Assembly (NCBI RefSeq): GCF_002890915.1
Contig: NZ_POUT01000011.1
Span: forward strand, 52,710-116,709
DNA from: Stutzerimonas stutzeri
Lineage (GTDB): Bacteria; Pseudomonadota; Gammaproteobacteria; Pseudomonadales; Pseudomonadaceae
Direction of reading: 5' to 3'
Length of the DNA: 64,000 nucleotides
The position numbers were made by a program, and so were the translations under genes. Shown piece by piece: positions 53,660-62,246 of the stretch (position 1 is its first letter; each line of letters begins with the position of its first letter). Under the pieces are notes generated by a model, which saw only the letters and a list, made by a program, of their open reading frames with translations, was not told the origin of the DNA and ran no database searches.

Positions 53660-55084
53660 TCACGATTGCACTGCGGGCTTGCGTACGAACAACAGCTGCT
53701 GGGCGGTGTACTCCAGCAACCCCTCCAGGCCGAACTCGACACCGAAACCGGACATCTTGCAGCCGCCGAACGGGGTGTTCGGTTGAATCTGGGCGTGACA
53801 ATTGACCCAGGCCACGCCGCTTTCCAAACGGCTGGCGAGCGCCTGTGCCTGTGCCTGATCCGCGCCCCATACCGAGCCACCCAGGCCCATCTCGCTGGCA
53901 TTGGTGTGGCGCAGCACATCCTCCACCTCGCGGTAGGCGATCAGCGGCAGCACCGGGCCGAACTGCTCCTCATCCACCAGGCGCTGGCCATCGCGGACGC
54001 CGGTGACGATGGTTGGCGGATAGAAGAAGCCGGGGCGATCCAGGCGCGCACCGCCACAGAGCACGTGGGCACCCTGCGCGCGGGCGCAGTCCACCAGTTC
54101 GGTCACCAGCTCGAGCTGGTCGAGATTCTGTACGGGCCCGAAGGTCACCTTCTCCTCCAGGCCATCGCCGACCACCTGGCGCTGGGCGATGGCCACCAGG
54201 GCCTCGGCGAACGCCTGGTACTGCGACTCATGCACGTACAGACGCTTCAGCGCGGCGCAGGTCTGCCCCATGTTGAGAAAGGCGGCCTGGAAGATGTCTT
54301 CCGCTACCGCCTCAACCGGCGTGTCCGGCAGCACGATGGCCGCATCGTTGCCGCCCAGCTCCAGAGTGAGACGCTTTAGGTTGCCGGCCGCCGCGTGCAT
54401 GACCTGCTGGCCAACGGCGGTGGAACCGGTAAAGACGATCTTGTGGATGCCCGGGTGGCTGGCGATGGCACTGCCAAAGCCGCGCTCGCCAGTAACGATA
54501 TTGATCACCCCGTTCGGCACGTGGCGGGCGATGATTTCCACCAGGCGGATGGTGCTCAGCGGAGTCAGGCTGGACGGCTTGCTGATCACGCAGTTGCCGG
54601 CGCGCAGCGCCGGCATGATGTGCCACACGGCGATCATGAACGGCCAGTTCCATGGAGTGATCGAGGCCACTACACCCAGCGGTTTGCGGTGCAGTTCAAT
54701 ACGCTGCGTGGGCGTGTCCTCGACCAACTCCACGGGCAGCTCCTGATTGGCCGCGTAGCGCGTCCAGGCTGCTCCTCCCATCACCTCGGAGAACGCCAGC
54801 GTAAGCGGTTTTCCCTGCTCCAGAACGATCAGTTTGGCCAGCGCCTCGGCCTCCTGCTCGATGTCATCGGCGATGCGTGTCAGGCGTTCGCAACGCTCCT
54901 TACACGAAGTGCGGCCCCACTGGGCGAAGGCTTGCTGGGCCGCTTCCACGGCCTGTTCCAGTTGCGCCACGCTGGCGGCTGGGCAATGGGCGAATGGCTG
55001 CCCGGAGGCCGGGTTGATCACCTCGAAGTGACCGCCTTCACCCGGCACCTGGGCTCCGTCGATAAGCAGTTGATAGTCGTTCAT
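53660..55084 (-). CDS. NAD(P)-dependent aldehyde dehydrogenase
   Basis: A 474-aa ALDH-superfamily enzyme. Motifs: ITPWNWPFMIAVW, KPSSLTPLS, FTGSTAVGQQ, the general-base Glu in LELGGNDAAIV, and the nucleophilic Cys in NMGQTCAALKRLYV. The tail is NTPFGGCKMSGFGVE. The ATG at 55084 has AAGGGG upstream; another ATG three codons earlier is too close to that site. It is 11 bases upstream of the aminotransferase gene. It could oxidise the aldehydes formed by the divergent aralkylamine dehydrogenase, though its own partner is the aminotransferase. Confidence 0.92.
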   Translation of the reverse strand: MNDYQLLIDGAQVPGEGGHFEVINPASGQPFAHCPAASVAQLEQAVEAAQQAFAQWGRTSCKERCERLTRIADDIEQEAEALAKLIVLEQGKPLTLAFSEVMGGAAWTRYAANQELPVELVEDTPTQRIELHRKPLGVVASITPWNWPFMIAVWHIMPALRAGNCVISKPSSLTPLSTIRLVEIIARHVPNGVINIVTGERGFGSAIASHPGIHKIVFTGSTAVGQQVMHAAAGNLKRLTLELGGNDAAIVLPDTPVEAVAEDIFQAAFLNMGQTCAALKRLYVHESQYQAFAEALVAIAQRQVVGDGLEEKVTFGPVQNLDQLELVTELVDCARAQGAHVLCGGARLDRPGFFYPPTIVTGVRDGQRLVDEEQFGPVLPLIAYREVEDVLRHTNASEMGLGGSVWGADQAQAQALASRLESGVAWVNCHAQIQPNTPFGGCKMSGFGVEFGLEGLLEYTAQQLLFVRKPAVQS

Positions 55085-55165
55085 ATGAAGCATCCCCTTG
55101 GCCGCCGGCAATGCAACGAGCACGGCGGTTAGCTGGTGGTAGAGGTGGTGAATGCCTGGCAGCCC

Positions 55166-55605
55166 TTAAAGCTTGTGGCTACCCAGGGCCTGGAAGCGTT
55201 CGGGCGACACACGGCGCAGACGTGCGGCAAGCATCACGCCGACGAAAAGTGAAATCGGAATCAGGATGCAAAGCCCGTAAGAGAGCAGCTTGCTGGAGCC
55301 GGTCAGCACCTCGAAGTGAATCACCGCCAGCACTAGCACGCAGATCAATGCGATGCCCGAGAATGCCGGCAGGATGAAGCGGCGCATGGTGCTCAGGCCT
55401 AGCTCGGGATGCTTGCGGAAGTAGACCAGCACCGCGACCGAGGTCAGTGCCATGAGCAGGATCAGCGACAGCGCGGCCAGGCTGGAGAACCAGGCGAACA
55501 GTTGCAGGATCGGATCGGCCCCGGCAGCGGCGAACATCAACACCACCACGGCGGCGATCAGGGTTTGCAGGGCCGAGCCCATGTGCGGGCTCTGATGGAT
55601 ACGGT
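55166..55605 (-). pseudogene. C-terminal fragment of an APC-superfamily amino acid/amine permease
   Basis: The minus frame reads HRIHQSPHMGSALQTLIA and continues with four hydrophobic helices (SLAALSLILLMALTSVAVLV, then FILPAFSGIALICVLVLAV), ending RVSPERFQALGSHKL. This is the last third of an APC permease. The first eight helices are absent. The fragment begins exactly where a truncated porin ends (about 55606), so a deletion joined two genes. Confidence 0.7.
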
Positions 55606-55809
55606 GCCCTCGCGCCAGGAGGAACTGCCTTCTTCCAGGCGCCCGCTCGGGGCATAGTTCTCACGGCTGTGAAAAAGGCCGAACACACCTTCGAGATTGG
55701 CTTGCACGCGCGTGTCCGCATCGGCGTAAAGCTCCACCGCGCCGGCGGGTAATGCGGCACCGAGCAGCAGCGCGAGAGTGGAGAGACGGAAGGTGGGTAG
55801 CTTGGACAT
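55606..55809 (-). pseudogene. N-terminal fragment of a second alginate-export-like porin
   Basis: Signal peptide LALLLGAALPAGA, then VELYADADTRVQANLEGVFG and SSSWREG. This parallels the start of the intact porin at 50839-52161 (YELYADEDTQLNADVLAVFG, STWREG). A GGGGAA ribosome site precedes the ATG. Similarity stops at 55606 after 68 residues, where permease sequence begins in another frame. It is the most promoter-proximal piece of the minus-strand amine locus. Confidence 0.7.
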
Positions 55810-55955
55810 GAGGTTCCCCAGTGGTGAGTGAAGTTGACAGACCCCGACGCTATGCCCAGCTTCCCTCGCACGCTTTCATCTGCCTGCCATTCACTTGCCT
55901 ACGCCTGCCAGATCGATCGATCACCCTTCGCACGCCGCTGCGAGGCCTACATGCT

Positions 55956-55992
55956 GGCAGGCAAATACAAGTTTCTTGCAGGCGCTTACAAG
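55956..55992 (+). promoter_or_regulatory. 21-bp-spaced direct repeats upstream of the amine dehydrogenase operon
   Basis: GCAGGC-N3-TACAAG occurs twice, at 55957-55971 and 55978-55992, an exact two-turn spacing on the same strand, about 150 bp before aauB. A related CGCCTGCCAG lies at 55902-55911 in the opposite sense. Direct repeats two helical turns apart are typical for AraC/XylS-type activators. The regulator is not in the window. Function is inference. Confidence 0.5.
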
Positions 55993-56139
55993 CCAGTGAG
56001 CTGCATTTTTAGGATCGTGGTGATGCCCATCCCGACTCATTTGTCCGCGGAGAACGCCTGCATGCTCAGCCGTCATTCGGCCCGACCGCTCTCGAATCCG
56101 CCGGCAATGCCACGCACTCCCGACAACAAGGAGAACCCC

Positions 56140-57288
56140 ATGCCAATACCCCGGTTCATCAGACGCACCGCCCTGGCGCTGGGTCTGTCCCTGGCAGGGC
56201 TCGGCGCCCATGCCGAGCTTCCCCGTGACACCATCGGCCAGGAAACCCTGCCCTTCCCACCGTCGCCGCATCGTGCCTACATCGTCGATGCCGAATTCGA
56301 GAACCTGGTAACCGGCCGCATCACCGTGGTCGACCCGGACAGCAAGCGCATGCTCGGTATGGTCAGCACCGGTTTCGCCGCACCCTCGACCCTGAGCCAC
56401 GACGGAAAGTACCTGTACACCGCCGACCTGTTCTATTCGCGCGGCACCCGTGGCACCCGCACCGACGTGCTCACCGCCTGGAACACCAGCACCCTGTCGC
56501 CCGACTGGGAGGTTGAAATCCCAAACAAGCGTGCCGTGATGCTGCCGGAGCGCCACGCGCTGGGCGCCAGTTCGGATGACCGCTTCATCTATATCTACAA
56601 CTTCACGCCCTCCACCTCGGTGACGGTGGTCGACACCCAGGCCAAGAAAGTGGTCAGCGAGATCTCGATTCCCGGCTGCGTGCTGAACTACCCGGTCGGC
56701 AAGCGTAGCTTTGCCTCGCTGTGCGGCGACGGCAACCTGCAGGTAGTTACCTTGAACGACGCCGGCCAGGAAAGCGCCCGAACCCATACCGCCTTCTTCG
56801 ACCCCAACGCCGAGAAGCTGGTGGAACGTGCCTACGCCGTTGGCGACACCTACTACTTCGTCACCACCACCGGCACCGTGCGCGCCGTGGACTTCTCCGG
56901 CAAGCAGCCGAAGATCATCCCGGCCTGGGAACTGGTCACCGATGACGCTGACAAGAAGGCTGGCTGGGCACCGGGCGGCTGGCAGCTGATCGCCGTGGCG
57001 CCGAAGCTCAACCGCCTCTATGCCCTGATGCATGACGCCCACGAGCCATTGAAGTGGGAAGACCCGAGCACCCTCATCTGGGTCTACGACCTGAAAACGC
57101 GCAAGCGTATCGGCACTCTGGAAGCCCCCGCGCCAATCTGGAGCCTGCAAGCCACCACCGATGACCAACCTCGCCTGCTCGGCTCCAACGTCACCGGCGG
57201 TCTGGAAGTCTTCGACCTGACCAGCGGCACGCACACCGGAACCGTGGAAGGTATCGCCAAGACCGCGATTCACGTACTCAGTCACTGA
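56140..57288 (+). CDS. aauB: Aralkylamine (aromatic amine) dehydrogenase heavy chain
   Basis: A 382-aa periplasmic seven-bladed beta-propeller subunit of a TTQ quinoprotein amine dehydrogenase (alpha subunit, MauB/AauB family). The start at 56140 follows AAGGAG and gives a signal peptide (ALALGLSLAGLGAHA). The family pattern is clear (RAYIVDAEFENLVTGRITVV, DLFYSRGTRGTRTDVL, APIWSLQATTDDQPRLL). Gene order B-E-D-A plus cytochrome, without mauF or mauG, matches the aau cluster known in Alcaligenes faecalis. I therefore favour aromatic amine over methylamine as substrate. Confidence 0.88.
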   Translation: MPIPRFIRRTALALGLSLAGLGAHAELPRDTIGQETLPFPPSPHRAYIVDAEFENLVTGRITVVDPDSKRMLGMVSTGFAAPSTLSHDGKYLYTADLFYSRGTRGTRTDVLTAWNTSTLSPDWEVEIPNKRAVMLPERHALGASSDDRFIYIYNFTPSTSVTVVDTQAKKVVSEISIPGCVLNYPVGKRSFASLCGDGNLQVVTLNDAGQESARTHTAFFDPNAEKLVERAYAVGDTYYFVTTTGTVRAVDFSGKQPKIIPAWELVTDDADKKAGWAPGGWQLIAVAPKLNRLYALMHDAHEPLKWEDPSTLIWVYDLKTRKRIGTLEAPAPIWSLQATTDDQPRLLGSNVTGGLEVFDLTSGTHTGTVEGIAKTAIHVLSH

Positions 57289-57300
57289 CGAGGTGCCGCC

Positions 57301-57841
57301 ATGCAACCTGACCCGATCTTCGTCATCGCCGCCGCGCTCGCGGTAGCGGTGATCCTGGCCAGCGCCGCGACCCACAAGTTGCGCGCACCGGCCCGCTTCG
57401 CCAGCCAGTTGGAGGATTACCAGTTGCTGCCGCAGGCTCTGGTACGCCCCCGTCGCCCGGGTTCTGCCGTGCATCGAGGCGGTCCTGGCCTTCGCCCTGC
57501 TGGTTCCCGCAGCCCGTCAGGTAGCGGCCTTCGCGGCAGCTGCGCTGCTTGCGGGTTATGCCCTGGCCATCGCCATCAACCTCTGGCGTGGCCGGCGTGA
57601 CATCGATTGCGGTTGCGCCGGGCCACAACAGGCGCAGCCGATCCGCCCGGTGCTGCTGACCCGCAATGCCGTTCTGGTGGGATTGGCGCTGGTCGCCAGT
57701 CTCGCTCCGCTGAGCCGTGCTCTGGGCGTGTTCGACGGTTTCGTCGTCATCGCCGCCAGTGCCGTGGCTTTGCTGATCTACGCCGCTGCTGATGGCCTGA
57801 TGGCCAACAGCCCCCGTCTGCTCAAACTCATCGGAAGGTGA
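57301..57841 (+). pseudogene. aauE: MauE/AauE-type membrane maturation protein, frameshifted in a C5 run
   Basis: Needed in relatives for making the disulfide-rich light chain, working with MauD. The start MQPDPIFVIAAALAVAVILA at 57301 follows GAGGTG and reads to YQLLPQALV. The C run at 57447-57451 has one base too many, and the protein continues in the +1 frame as VARVLPCIEAVLAFALLV through DIDCGCAG to LLKLIGR. The total of 541 nt is one more than 180 codons. All four expected membrane helices and the CxC-like pair are present once corrected. Because the upstream and downstream genes look intact, a sequence error is as likely as a real mutation. Confidence 0.8.
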
Positions 57842-57844
57842 ATC

Positions 57845-58456
57845 ATGGAAGCTCTTATCGTTTCTAACATCCTGTTGTGGTGCCTGCTGATCGCCCTGGC
57901 ATTCGCCGTAATGGGGCTGGTGCGTCAGATCGGCGTGCTTCACGGCCGTCTGGCGCCAGCCGGCGCCCTGATGGTCGACAAGGGCGTGGCCGTCAACGAG
58001 CCCGCCCCGCAAGTGACCGCGGCCGACCGTAGCGGCCGACCGGTGAACTTCGGCTACGCCGGCGAGAAGGCCCAGCTGCTGTTCTTCCTCTCGCCCACCT
58101 GCCCGATCTGCAAATCGCTGCTGCCAGCGATCAAGTCCATCGCCAAGACCCAGGCCCATCGCCTCGACGTGATCTACGTGAGCGACGGCGACATGGACGC
58201 GCAGAAAGCACTGATCGCCGAACACAAGCTGGAAGACGCCACTTACGTGGTCGGCCCGGAAGTGGGCATGACCTACCAGATCGGCAAGCTGCCCTACGCT
58301 GCCCTGATCGACAACACCGGCGTGCTGCGCGCCAAGGGCCTGGTGAACTCCCGTGAGCACCTCGACAGCCTGTTCGAGACCGAGCACCTGGGCAGCGCCA
58401 CCCTGCAGCAATTCCTGCACAACAGCCAGCACGCACACGGCGCGCACAACCACTGA
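57845..58456 (+). CDS. aauD: MauD/AauD thiol-disulfide maturation protein
   Basis: A 203-aa membrane-anchored thioredoxin-like protein. One N-terminal helix (ILLWCLLIALAFAVMGLV) is followed by a periplasmic TlpA-like domain with active site FFLSPTCPICKSLLP. It introduces or isomerises the six disulfides of the TTQ light chain. The His-rich tail (HNSQHAHGAHNH) is unusual and might bind metal. A GGAAGGTG ribosome site precedes the start, three bases after the aauE stop. Confidence 0.9.
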   Translation: MEALIVSNILLWCLLIALAFAVMGLVRQIGVLHGRLAPAGALMVDKGVAVNEPAPQVTAADRSGRPVNFGYAGEKAQLLFFLSPTCPICKSLLPAIKSIAKTQAHRLDVIYVSDGDMDAQKALIAEHKLEDATYVVGPEVGMTYQIGKLPYAALIDNTGVLRAKGLVNSREHLDSLFETEHLGSATLQQFLHNSQHAHGAHNH

Positions 58457-58472
58457 GCCAAGGAGTCCTGAC

Positions 58473-58994
58473 ATGAAATTGCTAGACCGCCTGTTCGAAC
58501 GCTCCACTCGCCATGTGGCCGACACCACGTCGCGACGCAACTTCCTCGGCCGCCTCGGCTCGCTGATGGTCGCCGGGGCCGCCCTGCCCGTGCTGTTGCC
58601 GATCGACCGCACCAGCAAGGCGCTGGCCGCCGAGACGCCGAAAGCAGGTGATCCGGGTGATCCCAACAGCTGCGACTACTGGCGCTACTGCTCCATTGAC
58701 GGCTTCCTCTGCAGTTGCTGCGGCGGCACCGTGACCTCCTGCCCACCGGGCACCGAGGTGTCGCAGGTCACCTGGATCGGCACCTGTCGCAACCCGGGCG
58801 ACGGCAAGGACTACATCATTGCCTACAACGACTGCTGCGGTAAGCACAGCTGCGCCCAGTGCGCCTGTACCCGCAACGACAGCGAGGAGCCGCTGTACCG
58901 CCCATTCAACAACAACGACATCAACTGGTGCCTGGCCGCCAAGTCGAGCATCTACAACTGCACTATCGCGGTGATTCGCGGGGTCGCAATTTGA
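58473..58994 (+). CDS. aauA: Aralkylamine dehydrogenase light chain (TTQ subunit)
   Basis: A 173-aa catalytic beta subunit. The start at 58473 gives a long leader with a twin-arginine motif (TSRRNFLGRLGS), so it is exported folded by Tat. The mature part has the dense cysteines of the family (YCSIDGFLCSCCGG, NDCCGKHSCAQCAC). The two Trp expected to form tryptophan tryptophylquinone are visible in CDYWRYC and DINWCLAA. It oxidises primary aromatic amines to aldehydes and passes electrons to azurin or a cytochrome. All key residues are present. Confidence 0.93.
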   Translation: MKLLDRLFERSTRHVADTTSRRNFLGRLGSLMVAGAALPVLLPIDRTSKALAAETPKAGDPGDPNSCDYWRYCSIDGFLCSCCGGTVTSCPPGTEVSQVTWIGTCRNPGDGKDYIIAYNDCCGKHSCAQCACTRNDSEEPLYRPFNNNDINWCLAAKSSIYNCTIAVIRGVAI

Positions 58995-59009
58995 ATGAAG
59001 GGGGTGATC

Positions 59010-59525
59010 ATGCGTGCACTCATCATCGGACTGGCTTGCGTCATGGTCGCCCCTCCGGCAATGGCTCGCGCCATTCCCAATCCGGATCAGCGGCCTGCCC
59101 CTGGCAACGAACAGCGCCAAAAACCCATCGCCCAGGCTCACTACAGCACACCGGTTAACTATCAGTTGCAGTGCGCCGGCTGTCACCTGGACGACGGTGA
59201 GGGCTCCAAGGCCAACGACACTCCGCGGATGAAGGGCTTCGTCGGCAACTTCCTCAAGGTTGAGGCTGGCCGCGAATTTCTGGTGCGAGTTCCGGGCATG
59301 TCGCAGTCGGCCCTCAACGATGCGCAACTGGCCGACTTGCTCAATTGGCTGTTACAAAAGAACGGCATAGCGGGTGGAAGCATGCCTGAGCACTACCGGC
59401 CATATACCGAAGAAGAAGTGGCAATCACTCGGAAATCTTCGTTACTTAATCTCCCGGACGTGCGGGCCGGATTGATCAACAAGATGATAGAGCAAGGTAT
59501 AGAAATCAACGACGGCATGGACTAG
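59010..59525 (+). CDS. Monohaem periplasmic c-type cytochrome of the amine dehydrogenase operon
   Basis: A 171-aa protein with a signal peptide (MRALIIGLACVMVAPPAMA) and one CAGCH haem site; the likely distal ligand lies in VPGMSQSALND. The start at 59010 has AAGGGGG correctly placed, better than the ATG 15 bases earlier. It is the last gene of the aau operon, 15 bases after aauA. A cytochrome in this position is known from the Alcaligenes aau cluster. It may accept electrons from the dehydrogenase or help TTQ formation in the absence of MauG; the second idea is speculation. Confidence 0.85.
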   Translation: MRALIIGLACVMVAPPAMARAIPNPDQRPAPGNEQRQKPIAQAHYSTPVNYQLQCAGCHLDDGEGSKANDTPRMKGFVGNFLKVEAGREFLVRVPGMSQSALNDAQLADLLNWLLQKNGIAGGSMPEHYRPYTEEEVAITRKSSLLNLPDVRAGLINKMIEQGIEINDGMD

Positions 59526-59888
59526 TCGCCCGGGTAACCGCGTTTTGCATCTGCTTTTTGCCGGCCTTAGACTCGGTTTGAAACCAAACATTTGCGGAGG
59601 AATACCGAGTGAGCAGAACGGGGCTCTTCACAGTAATGTACGCATTTCCCGCCGCAAGGCGAAGTGCCGCCCAAGAGAGCGGAACGTACAGAGCCAGCTG
59701 TTCGCATCAATGCACAGCCACTGGAATCACCTATTGTCAATGAACACTAAGGGTGTTGAAGGAAAAACCCCTCCATTGATTTAGCCCTAACCACCACCGT
59801 CGGGCCGAAGCCAGACGTTGGTTCATCTTGACCAGATGAACCAACGTCGGCTTTCAACAAAGCTGGCACCACACGAATAAGCTAGATA
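59526..59888. terminator. Intergenic region with a long hairpin at 59808-59853
   Basis: No supported gene. A hairpin with arms GACGTTGGTTCATC / GATGAACCAACGTC (14 bp perfect, 7-base loop) is extended by AAGCC/GGCTT past one bulged A, giving a 19-bp stem. It sits between the convergent aau operon and helicase remnant and may stop transcription from both sides, although T tracts are short. A 79-aa open frame at 59545-59784 is not convincing. Confidence 0.5.
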
Positions 59889-61906
59889 TCAGGCCGTCTC
59901 CGCAGGCTGGCTCACTAGAGCCAATGCCAAGGCCTTTGCTCCACCCAAGTCCAAATGCATCGTGGCGTAAGACTGCATGAGTAATGCTGGCGGAAGCACC
60001 CAATCCCATTTTTCTTGAGCCATGTTCTGTACGTCCGCCAGAACAGCGGATTCATCAATACCGTCCCACTCGGCGATCTCACGCAGCTTGCTTTCAAGCG
60101 ACGTCCGATCTCCCTCAACCTCGATGACCAACCCGCTGTTCTCACTGGCTAGCCCGGTGTGCGTCAACAAGATGGCTAGGGCATCGTTTGTCCAATCGCC
60201 TCGCCAGCTGAAAAGGTAAGTCTTACCTCCGCTTTCGGTCATGCTCGAATGTGCCAGTCCAAGGTCCGAAAAAGCACTACGTGCCTGAGCTAGTAGCTCT
60301 TGTGCCGTAGTATCAAGATAGGGGTAGACGTCCGCCTCCAACAAGACGCTCCTCATCTCTTGCCGAACCCGATCATGTACACGGGCTCCAAGCCCGTCAA
60401 AGGACGGGGGAGCACCACCGGGATCGGATCTCACGACAACGACCTTGGCCTCAGTGTCCACGCTCGTTACCCGCCAGCGGCGCCCAGCAAAGATGATTCG
60501 CTGATCGACGGTCAATGGCCTGGAGACGGGCAATGCGCCAAGTGGTTTCCCATCGCATACCAGGCGGAACTCTTCATTACTGACAAATGCACTGTAGAAG
60601 TCGTAGTGGTTGATCAGGCGTTCCCCCACTACGCCTGGCAGCAGGAGCCCCGATGTTTCCTGGGTTATCAAATCGCGCTCACCGAGGGCACGAAGCAAAC
60701 TGAGGAAGCTGCCCTGCTCCACCCCAGTGAACGGACCACTGCGTATCAAGGTGCTCCACAGCTCTGCAGCTGTAGCTCCACCCCGCTGGGCTATCACCGA
60801 GAGGCACTGCTGTACCAGCGTCGATAAATGAAGGCCATGAACACGAGGAGGCTCGAACCAGCCCTGCATCAACAACCGGATCATCGCGATGCTTTGCAGC
60901 AAACCCTGGCGAAGTCGATCCGACAGGGGCGAGCCATCGTCTAGCTGACGCTCCTTGCAGTAACTTCGGAGAATGGCTGCCTCTCCCGGACGGCGTCCGG
61001 ATCGCCCCAAGCGTTGACGCAAGCTAGCTACCGATGGCGGAGCCCCGATCTGCACTACCGTCTTGATGCTGCCGATATCGACCCCAAGCTCCAGCGTGGT
61101 AGTGCAGACTGCGGTGGCAGGCCGGTCACCGGCTTTCAGCGCTTTCTCGGTTTCCTCTCGAATGTCCTTCGCCAAACTGCCGTGATGCGGCCAGAACTCG
61201 TTCGGTACACCATCCTGCTCGCAACGGCGCCGAAGATTGTCAGCGAACCACTCAACCTGAGTTCGACTGTTGGGGAAGATCAGGTTATTGCTGCCGCGTA
61301 GCACCTGAAAGAGATGCTCTGCGATGGCATGGTCCGGAGAAAAAACATCGTCACCTTCAGGCCGTACCGGGAGCGCCTTCTTGGACTCCACATACCCTCT
61401 GATCTGAACTTTAAGTATCTGGCCACTACCCTTGGATTCGATCACCGACACATGATGAGGGGCATTGGGACGCAAGAAGGCAGCAGCCAGCGTCATGTCG
61501 CCCAGCGTGGCGGAAAGACCAACCCTGGGCAGGGGGCGATCAATGATTGTTTCAACACGATGCATGAGTGACTGCAGTTGCTTGCCGCGCTCACTGCCAA
61601 TAAAGGCATGGAGCTCATCCACCACCAGATACCGCAGGTTGGCAAACAATCCCGCTAGGCTGGTTCCCTTGTTGACGAACAAAGCTTCGAGCGACTCCGG
61701 CGTGATCAGCAGAATGCCTTCCGGGGACTTGAGGAAGCGATGTTTGCGGCTCGCTGAGATATCCCCATGCCAAGCAATGACAGGAAGCTCAAGCTCATCG
61801 CAAAGCCTCGCCAAACGATCCCACTGGTCATTGATGAGAGCCTTCAGCGGGCTGATGTAAAGCACCGCCCCAGGCTTTTCCGTATCCTCCAGGAGATTGG
61901 TAAGGT
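59889..61906 (-). pseudogene. Large DEAD/DEAH (Lhr-like) helicase, 5' truncated by an insertion sequence
   Basis: About 672 residues of a superfamily-2 helicase remain. Motif Ia SPLKALINDQ, motif II VVDELHAF (DELH), motif III GLSATLGD, a second RecA domain (TTTLELGVDIGSIKTVVQIG) and motif VI RLGRSGRRPG are present. A long C-terminal region of Lhr type follows. Motif I (Walker A) and everything before it are missing: native similarity begins at LTNLLEDTEKPG, right at the IS end. The ATP-binding loop is gone, so the product cannot be an active helicase. The open frame continues 31 bases into the IS. Confidence 0.85.
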
Positions 61907-61967
61907 GAATCGCCCCTAGTTTCGTAGACACCTCCAAGCCTCATAATGAGACCCAGCAGGAGGTGCC

Positions 61968-62246
61968 ATGAGCAACCAGCGTTACCCCGAAGAATTCAAG
62001 ATTGAAGCGGTCAAGCACATCACTGAACGCGGCTTGCGCGTTGCCGATGTAGCAGAGCGTCTAGGCGTATCCGCGCACAGCCTGTACGCCTGGGTAAAGC
62101 GCTACAGCAAACCCCAAGTACAGCTGCGGCAAGTAGATGATCAGCAGGCTGAGCTGCGTCGCTTGCGCGCGGAGCTCAAGCGGGTGACCGAAGAGCGAGA
62201 CATCCTAAAAAAGGCCGCCGCGTACTTTGCCAAGGAGTCCGGCTGA
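61968..62246 (+). CDS. IS3-family OrfA (helix-turn-helix protein)
   Basis: A 92-aa protein with a helix-turn-helix (VADVAERLGVSAHSLYAWVK) and a leucine-zipper-like coiled coil ending RVTEERDILKKAAAYFAKESG, the standard OrfA end. An AGGAGGTG ribosome site precedes the ATG. It binds the IS ends and provides the N-terminus of the OrfAB transposase. Confidence 0.93.
   Translation: MSNQRYPEEFKIEAVKHITERGLRVADVAERLGVSAHSLYAWVKRYSKPQVQLRQVDDQQAELRRLRAELKRVTEERDILKKAAAYFAKESG

Noticed and set aside
59545..59784. 79-aa open frame after the cytochrome gene
   Set aside because: Starts 20 bases after the operon without a ribosome site, and its composition is not protein-like.
62207..62246. Apparent frameshift between OrfA and OrfB as a lesion
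   Set aside because: The in-phase A-AAA-AAG heptamer shows it is the normal programmed frameshift of IS3-family elements.
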